Shown here: in pieces, positions 1 through 11,112 of the stretch
How positions within the stretch are numbered: position 1 is the first letter of the stretch
How the letters are laid out: every line of letters starts with the position of its first letter
NCBI GenBank assembly: GCA_018857735.1
Contig: JABMCL010001457.1
Coordinates: 471,001 to 535,000 of the forward strand
Source: Alviniconcha marisindica
Lineage: Eukaryota > Mollusca > Gastropoda > Provannidae
DNA: 64,000 nucleotides
Reading direction: 5' to 3'
The notes under the pieces: generated by a model
Databases searched by the model: none
The model's input: only the letters and a program-made list of their open reading frames with translations
Told to the model about the DNA's origin: nothing
Position numbers and translations under genes: made by a program

Positions 1-897
1 ACGTGCCTGAGGGAGATTGGCTGGCTGCGTGTGTGAGTGTGTGTGTGTGTGTACAACAGTTATTTTGGGATGCCCGGCCTATCTACTTCATCTCACCACG
101 TGCACCTGACTTCCCCCCCCCCCCTCTCTCTCTCTCTCTCTCACTTTTTTTGTTTTGTTTGTTTCTTGCCTTCTACTTCTTCTTCTTCTTCTTTTTAACT
201 ATGTGACGACTGCTAAATGTCAAATAAAATTATAGCTTCACAGCCTCTGAATAAATAAATTTATAAACAAATAAAGCAAATAAGAACGATGGAGAGAGAA
301 AAATGGACTGGTGGTAGTTGCCAGTCTAGGCAATAAACTGGGTCGGAGGAGGGCTAGGGTTTCCTTTGGAAAACAAAGAGAGAAGAGGAAGAAAAGACCC
401 CAGTGTATGTGAATCTGTGAAAGGGCTGAATTTGTGTACCCCTTCTTTTACAAGTCCAGACAATGAAATGGACAGCAGGAAGACTCCGACTAGGATTTCC
501 CCCTGCGGGAAAAAAAGGATATTTGTATGCTTACATAGAATTTGATTTTGGGCAGCAATAAATCTTTGTTGAGAGAAGACAATTTGCACAACAGGTAGTT
601 AGAGAGCGATCTCACTCTCAGTCATGCATAGAGTTTTGTTGTTGGTAGGCGGAGATGCGATAGGGGTACCGGTGGTAACCTATCCGTGTTTAGTTGCTGC
701 TGAATGACTTTTTCCTCAATGAGAGCCCATCATTTTTACCTGTCACCTTGTAACTGGAGACACTCCACATTTCTCCACAAAAACAGGTTTGAACAATGGG
801 ACAGTAGAACACCAGGTGTGTCTTGTTTAGCAAAACCAAGCTCGCTCTCTCCATCTCTCTCTCTCTATCTCTGTCTCTCTCACTCTCTTTCTGTCTG

Positions 898-960
<63 letters not shown>

Positions 961-1212
961 GTCTCTCTCTGTGTCTCTGTCTGTCTGTCTCTTTCTCTGT
1001 TTCACCCACACGCATGCACGCACACACACGCATGTCTGTCTCTTTCTCTGTTTCACCCACACGCACGCACACACACACACGCATGCGTGCACGCACGCAC
1101 ACATGCACACTTCAGTGTGGATTGTGTACATGTGGGTTTCAGACATTTGACACATGCCTGCAGTGTGGATTGTGTATTGTTATTATTATTATTGAGTACC
1201 TGTGGGTTTCAG
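1..1212 (+). other. HS2ST1 intron (3' part), microsatellite-rich
   Basis: No coding signal is seen before the exon at 1213. The stretch holds a C run followed by (CT)n at 112-142, a long CT/TCTG tract at about 838-1000 and CA-rich sequence to 1108. A block of roughly 30 bases (near 983-1015) recurs at 1034-1065. Between 1113 and 1220 a segment including the splice acceptor is duplicated (see findings). Open frames here are low-complexity translations of the microsatellites. Confidence 0.7.
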
Positions 1213-1310
1213 ACCTTTGACGAGTGTGTGGAGCGCAATGGGGAGGACTGCGATCCAGAGAACCTCTGGCTTCAGATCCCTTTCTTCTGTGGGCATGTTG
1301 CTGAGTGTTG
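1213..1310 (+). CDS. HS2ST1: HS2ST1 exon encoding the double-cysteine segment
   Basis: Acceptor TTTCAG ends at 1212 and donor GTCAGT begins at 1311. Reads [19 protein letters not shown] then [13 protein letters not shown] and ends in phase 2 (TG of a Trp codon completed by the next exon). A (GT)n tract of about 150 bp begins four bases into the following intron. Confidence 0.93.
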
Positions 1311-1316
1311 GTCAGT

Positions 1317-1392
<76 letters not shown>

Positions 1393-1404
1393 GTGTGTGT
1401 GTGT

Positions 1405-1447
<43 letters not shown>

Positions 1448-2991
1448 ATGCATGTGTGTATGTGTGTGTGTGAGTGACACAGGGCTGTGTTTCAGCCATA
1501 CTATGTGGCAGACAGTACATTTAAGATATACAGTCCAGATTGCATGTTTGAACGGCCCTCTTCAACATTATGGCTGAAACAGCTTGTGTGTTAGTGCCGT
1601 TTAGTCAGTCTCTCAGTCAGAACTTTTAATTACTCTTCTGCAGTTACTTCCATGGTGAACTTCAACAGAATTTATATTTTGACCAGTTAAACAAACCCTA
1701 CAGCTCAGTGACTGTAGCTGCTTAACTGCTGCACTGTGACAGGATACCTGGCAGTCAGTGGGCACTGGAACAAGCCAAGCAGAACGTGCTGCTCAACTAC
1801 CTGCTTGTGGGAGTCACAGAAGAACTTGGGGATTTCATTGCTGTCCTGGAGGCCACACTCCCGCGATTCTTCAATGGGGCCACGCAACTCTTCAATAATG
1901 GTATGATGGTAGTCAGCAGGATTCATCAGGGGAAGGGTGGGGGGCAGTTTGTTATTTGATATATTGATTCTTGAACATGAAAGTACTGGCCTCTCAGATA
2001 GTGAGCAGGACGCATGGGATGGAAGGACAGCTTGGTAGTTTAATACTGAGCATGAAAGTAGGAGCCTCTCGGCTAGTGAAGCATTCTATGTTGACACCTT
2101 CAGAGTACTGGGCAATTTTAATTTTGGCTTAAATTGTTACCATAATCTAGCCTGCATTATATGTATATCCCTCGTTTTGATTGTGACCAGGTTCAGATCA
2201 AAATAATTCTGGTGCACGCATTGATTGATATTTACTGCCCATCCAACTACAAAGGGACAGATACAGTTAATGAGATCAAAGTAAAGTCCTCAGTTTCACT
2301 GTATGTGACACACTTTACTTAGTGTTTCAAGAGACCAGGGGGAAAATGAATGAACTGGAAAGACACAAGTTTGTGGAACATACAAAGCTCTGTTCTGAAC
2401 AACCTCAGGCTTAAAAAATTAGCTTCTTATAGCTCTGGATTCTCTTCAGAGGGCAGCTAAATTTCTGCGTCTGTGGTTCTCCACTGCAGATTCCAGCATT
2501 GGTGTACCATACCCACACATGCCATATGCGGGCAGTTTTGTTGTTCTTTTTTTGTTGGGGGTGAGGGCTGAGTCTACATTCTTCTTCTTTTCTTCTTCAA
2601 TATTCCAGGATCATCCTCAGATGTCTGGCTTGATGGTATTGATAAAGTTGGTTGTCTGTCCTCTCTGGAACCCCAAGCCTTCAGATGCTTCAGAGTTCAG
2701 TTTCTCAGAATTTCAGACATTTCTCGTGCACATTTGGGTTATGCTTGACTGAGCACTGTTTGGTTTCCAGGACGGAAGTCGCACCTGAGGAGAACACTGA
2801 AGAAGTACCCCCCAGAACAGAGCACAGTCGACAAGCTGCACCAGTCGCACATTTGGAAAATGGAAAATGAATTTTATGAGTTTGTGCTGGAGCACTTTCA
2901 TTATGTGAAGCAACAGACTTTTGATATTGTGGATGGAGAGTACCTGGAGAAGGGGCACCGTTACCAGTATGAGAAGATCAGACCAAGGTAA
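1213..2991 (+). CDS. HS2ST1: Heparan sulfate 2-O-sulfotransferase, C-terminal three exons (partial gene)
   Basis: Golgi type II membrane enzyme that transfers sulfate from PAPS to the 2-O position of iduronic (and glucuronic) acid in heparan sulfate. Exons are 1213-1310, 1743-1900 and 2771-2991 (stop TAA 2989-2991); joined they give 158 residues in one frame. Recognisable blocks are [44 protein letters not shown] and [11 protein letters not shown], all characteristic of the family. The two cysteine pairs (C-x7-C and C-x5-C) that form disulfides in vertebrate HS2ST are kept with identical spacing. The length matches the C-terminal part of the roughly 356-residue vertebrate enzyme. The PAPS-binding N-terminal half lies left of the window. 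The gene runs toward MEGF8, tail to tail. Confidence 0.95.
1311..1742 (+). repeat. HS2ST1 intron with (GT)n tract directly at the donor
   Basis: An almost pure GT/GTGC dinucleotide tract fills about 1315-1473, starting within five bases of the donor. The rest, to the acceptor ACAG at 1739-1742, is unremarkable. UG-rich RNA next to a donor can bind CELF or TDP-43-type splicing factors, which is general knowledge rather than shown here. Confidence 0.85.
1743..1900 (+). CDS. HS2ST1: HS2ST1 penultimate coding exon
   Basis: Acceptor AG at 1741-1742, donor GTATGA at 1901. Encodes [36 protein letters not shown] and [13 protein letters not shown], the helical substrate-cleft region of the family. 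The first base completes the Trp codon begun in the previous exon; ends in phase 1. Confidence 0.94.
1901..2770 (+). other. HS2ST1 intron
   Basis: Ordinary intron of 870 bp with no recognised repeat or coding signal. It ends in a TGGTTTCCAG acceptor. Confidence 0.8.
2771..2991 (+). CDS. HS2ST1: HS2ST1 terminal coding exon
   Basis: Acceptor TTTCCAG ends at 2770. Reads [34 protein letters not shown] and ends YQYEKIRPR followed by TAA at 2989-2991. The basic SHLRRTLKK stretch corresponds to the conserved KSHLRKT region of vertebrate enzymes, and the C-terminal YEKIRP matches their ends. Confidence 0.95.
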
Positions 2992-4030
2992 ACGTTGGAG
3001 GCACTAGACTGACTAGTGATGAGAAGCTGTAGAGGAATTATTTGTGTGTCAAAAAACGTGTGTCAAAAATATGTGTGTCAAAACGAGTGAGGAAAGAGCA
3101 TATGTCAGAAAAGCTGAGCAGGATGGTTGAGGTAAACTGGGTTCATGTGTCCAGTGTTTCATGTGAGTGTGTGTGTGTTTTTTGTTTCTCTTCTGATTTT
3201 TCTTTTTCATGCATCCTCATTGACATTGCTGAAAGCATTTTTAATGGAATACATATTTGAGCAAACATTATCAGTTTTACAGATATGTTACGACACACAC
3301 ACACGCACGTTGCATGTTTTGCTCAAATTGACACATGCAACAACAAAAATCCACAGAAAGTCTGAACTGAGAATTTATGGACCAAACTTGTGAACCTTGC
3401 ATGTGAGATTGTGTGTATGTGTGTGTGTGTGTGTGTGTGCGTGCATGCATGTGTGCATGCACATGTTAATGTGTATGTGTGTGTGGTGGAGTGTGGTTAA
3501 GAATGTATCTTGTACTGGAAAACATTTAGTTCTGCACAGACGTTGCAGTTCTGCTTTGTGCTCAGATGGTTATGTCTGGAAGGTTTGGAACTCAGGACAA
3601 AATCTGTACAGTTTACATCAGACCTAAAAACAAGGCATTTACGTTTTATTTTTATGTGGTATGTTTCTGTGACAATAATACAATAATTATATTATGTTTA
3701 ATCTGTTACAAATGAGGGTGGCTGAAAAAACAAGTCTGAAATCGTGTCTATAAGTGTGGCATACTTTTTTGTTGAGCCTTTTGGTGTGTCTTATCAGCCT
3801 GATGTGACGGTACTGGTTGGATGGGCATAAAACCCCAAGTTGCTTTGGTGCGTCCTTCAGCTGTGCACAGGCTTTCAGTGCAAATGCAGAGCCCAAGCTG
3901 CAACAGCAGTAGAACACTGGGCTGGTCCCCTGCTTACGCCACCTAACTGTGCTATCTTAACAGTGTCAGTGTCCATTTCTGTGGCACTGCTGGACTCTGT
4001 GGAGTTCAAATAAATATGTGTTGGGCAACT
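2992..4030 (+). other. HS2ST1: HS2ST1 3' UTR (proximal) with candidate polyadenylation signal
   Basis: A canonical AATAAA lies at 4009-4014, about 1.0 kb after the stop, followed by GT/T-rich sequence. A GT tract with GCATGC steps lies at 3410-3485. A second well-formed AATAAA with a T-rich downstream element is at 13811-13816, so a much longer UTR form is possible. Transcript ends are inferred. Confidence 0.5.
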
Positions 4031-5604
4031 TTGTTTGAGCACAGTTCAGAGTGTTGAACAGTGATTAGAGAAGAACAAGACAGAAATGAAAATATAGATA
4101 CACCCGGCCATTTTTTATCACAGTATCACTTGCTGCAGTGGAAGTTGTACTCCATACATTGTTTCTTGTTTGTGTGAAGTAGAAGCCATTGAAAAAACAC
4201 CCATGATTGCGCCAAAAAAGATGGGGGCTTTCAAAAAAGTGGAAGAAGACGCAGCAAAAAGCAGCACGTCATCGTCAAAGGGATGCGCGTCGGTACAGGT
4301 GACAGAAAATTGAGGAGGCAAAAAGCAGTGAGCAGAACATTGCAGGAAGCTCACCATGGATGGCCCGGTGGCTGTAGACAGCCAAACAAACTGGGGTGTT
4401 TTGATTTGATCGAAGATGAATTATTTTTATGGTGACAGAAGGAAAATGATAGCAGTGAGTTAAAGAGTTGCACTGGATCAGCTGTTTATGGTTTGTAGTC
4501 GCTGCGATACAGATGCCTGTTGTTTTTTGTTTGTTTTGTGTTTTCTTTTCTTTTCTTTGAAAGAGTGGTGGTAGATGATGCACCAAGAGTAGTTTGTCAT
4601 TTCCTGTGACAGAATCAAAGAAGCCAGTGTCGTTTTGTTGAAGAATTTGCCGCAGCGCTCTACAGAAGCCCCCTCAACAGTAGTAGTGTGAGCTCTTCTG
4701 TATTATTTCCAAAGCTCGTCTTCCAGTGAGTTGAAGAATATTGCACACATGCAGACCCCCCTCCCCCCCCCCTCCCCCCCCCCCTCCCCCCCCCCCCCCC
4801 CACCTTCCCCAGACTCTCTTAATGCCCTTTTAGTGAAAACATGACATTACTATCATATCCTTACCTGTTTGTCCCATGGCAATAGATTGTTGTTGGGGTG
4901 TTTTTTTTTGGGGGGGGGGGGGGGGGGCCCTTACACTGCCACTGTTCAATCAATTTGGACATGGGTGTCATGATCTCACAGTCTCACTGACTGGGCGTGA
5001 CCTGCCACTCAAAACTTGACATCTGGCTCACTAATTATTGTGTAAGACACAGCAGGTGACTGGCCAGTTGGCGTTGTGGAGTGACTTTAGCCCCACCTCA
5101 CTGGCTGACACTTATCACTCAAATATCATGTGCCAGTCCTGCAGTGGTAGGGGGAGGGGGGACGCTAGTTGATGGAAACCACATCAAGGTCTTGCTGACC
5201 CTACCCCACCTGTGGCTGCTGATTGCTCTGGCAGGATGTTGGGATCTCAGCAGGGCATTCACACTACTGAGCAACACACTAGTGTATGTCTCCTGAGTAA
5301 AATAAAATAGAACAGGACCCCAACTGCCACATCTGCAGATCAAACCCTGTGAAAGGTTCCAAAGAACACTTTTTGAAGGGGACAGCACAAAACAACGTGC
5401 ATATTTTCTGCAGTTCACCCTTTTCAGCCAACAAACAGAGGAAGAAACAGTTATTGTACCAGAAGGAAATGAAGTAACTTAACTATAAGAGCAAATGTAA
5501 GTTCAGTGGGCCTGAGATGATGGAGGACGGCAATTGAAATGTTGATGTGTGCCACATGCTGATTCAAGAGGAGACCATAAAGGTGTAACATTGTGAAACT
5601 GCAG
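4031..5604. other. Intergenic stretch, no gene seen
   Basis: Contains a C-rich tract interrupted by T (about 4757-4802) and a T run passing into a G run (about 4902-4927). Nothing else is recognised; the short open frames show no family resemblance. Confidence 0.6.
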
Positions 5605-5931
5605 TTGTGAGCCTGTTTGGCCTAGCAGCAAGGCATTAGGCTGGTAGGCAGAGGGACCTCAGTTCGAATCTGCTTCAGCTCTCCTTTCTCTTCAAAAGTT
5701 GTGGTTTGTGGACACTGTCTTGTGACTTTGTCCCTCACAATTAATGAAACATTAAAATGGCTCTCATTGCTGCCCATCTTAATGCAGGAGTCATTCTGAT
5801 GGTGACGGTGTAGCGATAGGCATATAATCTCCTTTATCCCCCCCCCCCCCTCCATATCCCCCCCCCCCACACCTTCTCCCCATCCCTAATAAACCTTATG
5901 GTTTCTGTGGATGTTAAGCACCATGTTGACT
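5605..5931 (+). mobile_element. tRNA-derived SINE, near-complete copy
   Basis: The head is tRNA-like: an A-box-like TGGCCTAGCAGCAAGG at about 5619 and a B-box CAGTTCGAATCTG at about 5661, the spacing of a pol III internal promoter. The body includes ATTAAAATGGCTCTCATTG and a C-rich insertion at 5838-5870. The tail CCTAATAAACCTTATGG ... TGTGGATGTTAAGCA recurs at 26998-27047 and twice at 32411-32600. A diverged head-plus-body copy lies on the other strand at 56380-56602, and a head at 17935-18040. Boundaries are approximate. Confidence 0.75.
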
Positions 5932-6830
5932 AATGGCAGGTGGACTCTTAAAATATGAAAATGTGTGCATGGACTTTTGTTCGTGCATTGATTTTTATGC
6001 ACCTTTAACAAATAACAGTCGCCAAAATAGAACTGGACATTGTCTGAGATGTGATCACAAAAGCTGCTTGATTTTATTGTTGCTGATTTACTGCATAGTT
6101 GGTGTGGAGTTTGTTTTTGCTTTTGCTTCACTGTGATGGACAGTCTGATTTATAAACCAATATACGCCGTAAATCATACCTTTAGTTTTAAGACTGGACC
6201 CTTTCCAACCAGTTTTGGCCACAGAAGATCAGATATACCATATTGTTTTCAGATTGGACACTCTTTGGTAAACATGTCATTTAGATGGAGGTTGAAAAAA
6301 AGTTTTGTGATTCGTTGTTAAATTTGCTGATAATGCACTAAGTTTGCAGCCACTCATTATTATTTTGCTAATACTATTATTAAAGCAAGGGTTACCATCC
6401 CAGTTTAAAAAAACAAAAAATCCTTGGTTTTAGCCATTTTCATTAAAATTGTCAGTTTTTGTTTGTTTGTTTGTTTTGTGGTTATTTTCACTTCAGTGTA
6501 GTTGAGGAAAATATTACATTGGGAAAATAACTTTGAGCAGATGCTTGAACACATCACTTTCTTTTCCCGAACCACCTTCATGGTGAATACTGTTACTGTG
6601 AAAATTGGTTAAAGCGATACATTAGTAATGCAATATTTCTTTGAAGACACTGGTTCTAGCTTATCCCACATACTTTGGCATCCAGTCCTCAGCTGAACCG
6701 GATATCTCTGTACTTTGTGCAACCAACTGGTCACACAGGGTCTGTTTTTGTTGCCATCCAGTTTGCATTATGAAAAAAGTGCAGAAGCACCTTGTTTAGA
6801 AATCAAATTATCACCACCTTTGAGCAGAGT
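5932..6830. other. Intergenic, AT-rich, no gene seen
   Basis: AT-rich sequence without repeats of note and no coding resemblance on either strand. It could be part of a long 3' UTR of the upstream gene, but nothing here proves it. Confidence 0.5.
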
Positions 6831-6831
6831 A

Positions 6832-7140
6832 GGTTTCTCAGCAGAAGAGGGTGAACCCTGCTGAAAGCGTCCTCTTTTGTCTGACAAATTTGGTTTCTCA
6901 GCAGAAGAGGGTGAACCCTGCTGAAAGCGTCCTCTTTTGTCTGACAAATTTGGTTTCTCAGCAGAAGAGGGTGAACCCTGCTGAAAGCGTCCTCTTTTGT
7001 CTGACAAATTTAGTTTCTCAGCAGAAGGTGAACCCTGCTGAAAGCGTCCTCTTTTGTCTGACAAATTTGGTTTCTCAGCAGAAGGTGAACCCTGCTGAAA
7101 GCGTCCTCTTTTGTCTGACAAATTTGGTTTCTCAGCAGAG
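6832..7140. repeat. 60/57-bp tandem repeat, five copies
   Basis: Three 60-bp units (6832, 6892, 6952) and two 57-bp units (7012, 7069) plus a partial copy. The units are nearly identical except for a three-base deletion in the last two. Each carries the inverted repeat CAGCAG ... CTGCTG around a 10-13 base loop. Because both lengths are multiples of three, frames stay open on both strands across the array. Confidence 0.95.
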
Positions 7141-7620
7141 GAAGAGACAAACATTGCAAAGTTTTGATGCAGACTGGAATAATATGAACCAATAATTGTG
7201 TCAGTTTTTGTTTCGTTTTTTTGTGGTTTTTTTGTGGGTGGTGGGGGGGGGGGGGGTGAAGGGGGGGGGGGGCAGTATTTCTTTGTAAAAGTTTGCATCA
7301 TGCATTGACAGCTGAGAACTGTGTTGATGTGTGAATTATTTTTCAGTGTGGTAAATGGGATGGAGGGATACTGGGAGTTTGTATGTACAGAGGTGTATGT
7401 ATTGACAGGTGTAGGTATTGTGACAGACAGGTGTATGCATTGACAAATGTGTGTATTGGAAGGTGTAGATATTGTGACAGGTGTATGCACTGACAAATGT
7501 ATGTATTGAAAGGTGCATGTATTGACAGGTGTAGGTATTGTGACAGACAGGTGTATGCATCAACAAATGTAGATATTGACAAGTGTATGTAGTGACAGGT
7601 CTACAAAAAATACACAACAG
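7141..7620. repeat. G tracts and degenerate GACAGGTGTA-type short tandem repeat
   Basis: G runs fill about 7238-7272. From 7385 to 7605 short units of the form TGTATGCATTGACAGGTG / TAGGTATTGTGACAG alternate imperfectly. No coding interpretation is supported. Confidence 0.75.
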
Positions 7621-10445
7621 GTTAACTGGCTTTTAATGTTTGAGCTTTCTGGGATCCTATTTTGTTTGCATTTTTGTTTGTTTGTTTGTTTTTGTCTTGT
7701 GGATGGGTGATTGTAAAAATAAAAAAATAAAAAAAGTGAAACAGAGGGATTGCAGTGCACATTGTGTGTTTGTACAAGATTGTGTGTTTGTATATAAATG
7801 CCAAGCACTATATGATGAACAAAGATGACAATTTCCTGTTTGCCTTGCTCACTGAAATGAGTTTCTGTCCTGTTGATTGACGCCTGTATGCCATGTGGAT
7901 GGCAGTGCCAAGGGGCTGTGTGAACTTCTTGGTCATACACAGTTACTGTGACATTTCTGTTTTTACTTGACACACTGTTTGCTAATCCTTCACAACAACA
8001 AACTAGCAAACACAACAGCAGAAAGATTTCTGGCTTTGTTACAAAAATGCAGCGGGATATCAGAAAATGATCTAAGCAAGAAAAGAACAGAAAGGGCAGG
8101 AAAAGTTAAACAGTCTCCACATTTCTGCAGATTTCTTCTCATCAATTTCATAATCTGAAGATGACAACTTTAAGATCTAAAGGACTTCACTCTGTCAAAT
8201 GTATTTCGGTGAAAACGCAAGCAGGATGTGAACAAGAGAACTTCTAGATGTAAAACACTTCACTGGGTTTGATCTAAATTTCAGATTTTAGGACATTTTG
8301 TGAGCTATATGAGCTCATTCATTTTTTATATTTTTATGTATTTATGTTTGCTTACGTAATTTGCTTTGGTGAATAATGCTTTAAAATGCAACTTTCAGAT
8401 ATCCTGTTTTGTAACAAAACCAGAAAAAGTCTCTTTTTGTGATTCTAGTTAGCTGAAGTGAAAGATTACCAATTGTTTTTTTTTGTTTTTTTGTTTTTGT
8501 TTTTCTGTGTTGTTTTCTTTTGTTGTTGTCTTGTTTCTGTTGACACGGCGTGCTGGTTTGCATCATCTTCATGTGATTTCACTTTACACATCATGCACGT
8601 GTGGTCATGATTCATGGTTTGAATGTGTTGTTATTCAGCATTGCCTTTAAGAATGTACGACAGTTGTCAGTTGATGATTACTGCAATTTATTGGGCATTC
8701 ATCAAGTACGTATTTAAGTTTTTATTTAATTTTAATTTTAGTTGTACTTATAGAGGGAAAATGAAGATCAGATCATTCCTTGCAGTTTTCTGTTTACGAT
8801 TTGAATGCAACAGTCTGTGTTTCTTTAGCAGCTAAGTTCTTCTTGGTGACTCCTAAGGCAAAAATGAGTTATTTGAGTTGGAGTACACTGAGGTTGTGTT
8901 TAAAAAATCTAAAAAATCTATGTCTTAGATTTGGGTTTGATCCAATAGAGGTGTTGTCAGTTTCTGACAAGCATAAAAAAAACAAAGACATTTGTGGATT
9001 GGGAGTTTGATTGTCCTGAGGTAACCATGTGGTTGAAGAATGTTAAAATCCTGTTACTAACTAACTACACAGATTGGTATCACATTTCAGTGTCATAAGG
9101 GCACCTAGAAAGCAAACCTGGGCACAAGGATCCCATGGCAGCTGATGGTCCTGCCCTGGCAAAATTGTGTGGACATTCCTGGGAGGTTTTTGAGTAGTGT
9201 GACTGGGCAGTGTGATAGCTGGCTTGCTCATGGAAAGCTGCCCTTGTTTCCCACAGGGAAATTCCCAGCGGAGACAACAAAATACAAGCATGCAACAACA
9301 GAAACTACCCTTGCTCAGAAATTGTTTCTATGTTGTTACTGCACCACAGATTGATTGGACAGAATTATGATTAAAAAAAGAAAGAAAAAAAGATGAAGGT
9401 TTAAGATGAGCCTTCATGGTGAAAAGAACAAAATATAGACTAGAACATGATGCTTTCAGTGACCTTGGACATTCTTTTTCCGATCCGTGGGAGATGGTTG
9501 TTGCGTTTTAAATTTGAACACTTGTAACTTCTCAAAGTTCCTGTGCCCTGACATCACCTACAATACAATACAACTTATTGCCAAGTGTCAATACAATTGC
9601 ACGAGGAATGTTTGAATGGTTGACTGGGCAATGAAAGCCAAACATCTGTATAAGTCTGAGTTCCATGATCTTGCCCACTTTACAAATGATTACATAAGTC
9701 TGCTTGGGGTAGGAGGCATTCAGGGGATATTTGTGGTGGTTCAAGTGCTTTTCACATTATTTGGAAAACTTCCCTGTTTTCAGACCCATGTGCAGAATGA
9801 TTTATTCATTTGTGTGCTTAAAGTGTGTGTAAGATGCCACCCATGCTTTGAAAAACTGTCACTGAACGCCGACTTTGGATGAAATTGTAAGGCTAAAACT
9901 TTTTTCTGGGGGTAGTTCCTGGTTTTGATCTGTAACTGAAAAATGTAAAAAAAAATATATATAAAAAATGCCAACTTTGATGCTGTAATTATTATTCCAA
10001 TTTGACTGTTTTGCATTCTTATTTTGCTGGAAATTGCATGTCTTCGTAACATTTTATCCCATGCTCATTTGTGGATATGTCAACATGGCTTTCCGCTTAA
10101 AATTTTTGTACCAAAGAAGACAAAACTATGGAGGAACATACTTAATATTATATTGTATGAGTATACATTGCTTGCAACTGTTGTTAAGTGTTCATTTTTG
10201 ATGTCAACTGTGATTTCATATGAAGCATGTTGATTTCATTTGTTTTTGTGTTTGTGACTGCGTGTCTTCCATGTATGCAAGTTTTGTTATTGTAATACAA
10301 ATTTGTTTTTCATACTTATATGTATTTTTATGGCTTGTTAATAATATTGTTATTGGTCAGTGTTATTCATATTCATAACAGGTTTTTATTTTCTTGTTCC
10401 GTTTCTTTATTTTGAAGCTTTTTTGCTGTTGTTATCTGTACAAAA

Positions 10446-10508
<63 letters not shown>

Positions 10509-10565
10509 TGTGTGTGTATACATGCGTGTGACAAAATACAGATATTCAAGTATGCTGTGTGTCTG

Positions 10566-10602
<37 letters not shown>

Positions 10603-10880
10603 GACTTGATATTATATCTCATCATATATCATATATTTGCCAGGTGAGGGGCATGTGGATAAGCAATCATCATCACATCGCTGTGTGTAGTTAGAACACA
10701 GTTTTTCAAATACAGTGTGATGGCATTGTCTCATGCAGGGCTGGGTTATTTTCATGATTCTGAGTGGATCATTGAAGAGTTGTCTCCATTACAATCAGGC
10801 AAAATGTGCTCCAGATCAGGTGGAGTCTTTCTCTGAAATAGTCACAAATCTAAAACAGAACAAGGCCCAGAGTGCTCGTG
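7621..10880. other. AT-rich intergenic or long 3' UTR-like sequence
   Basis: Long AT-rich, repeat-poor DNA without recognisable exons on either strand. It includes a (GT)n tract at 10446-10520 and CT-rich sequence at 10560-10602. The texture resembles a long 3' UTR, possibly of HS2ST1, but this is inference. Confidence 0.45.
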
Positions 10881-11112
10881 CAGAATCAACACACAAGGGA
10901 CTTAATTAGCGCTCAAAATACGTAATACAAATACAACAACAAAGACCTGAGGCATGCATGTAAATATAAGGTACATAAACTCCACCAGAGGATATGTACC
11001 GTGTATTTACACGAATGCTGGGTGAGAGTTACCTCAGGCGACTCAGGTCCTTGTTGTTGCACTTGTGTTACGTATTTCAAGCTTTAATTAACTCCCTTGT
11101 ATGTTGACTCTG
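10881..11112. mobile_element. MITE-like element with long (~75 bp) terminal inverted repeats
   Basis: The left arm (10881-10955, starting CAGAATCAACACACAAGGG) matches the reverse complement of the right arm (about 11038-11112, ending GTATGTTGACTCTG) over about 75 bp with few mismatches. Shared blocks include TTAATTA, AAATACGTAA and CAACAACAAAGACCTGAG. Related partial copies lie at about 32868-33005 and 55885-56015. No transposase is present, so it is non-autonomous. The target duplication could not be assigned. Confidence 0.8.
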
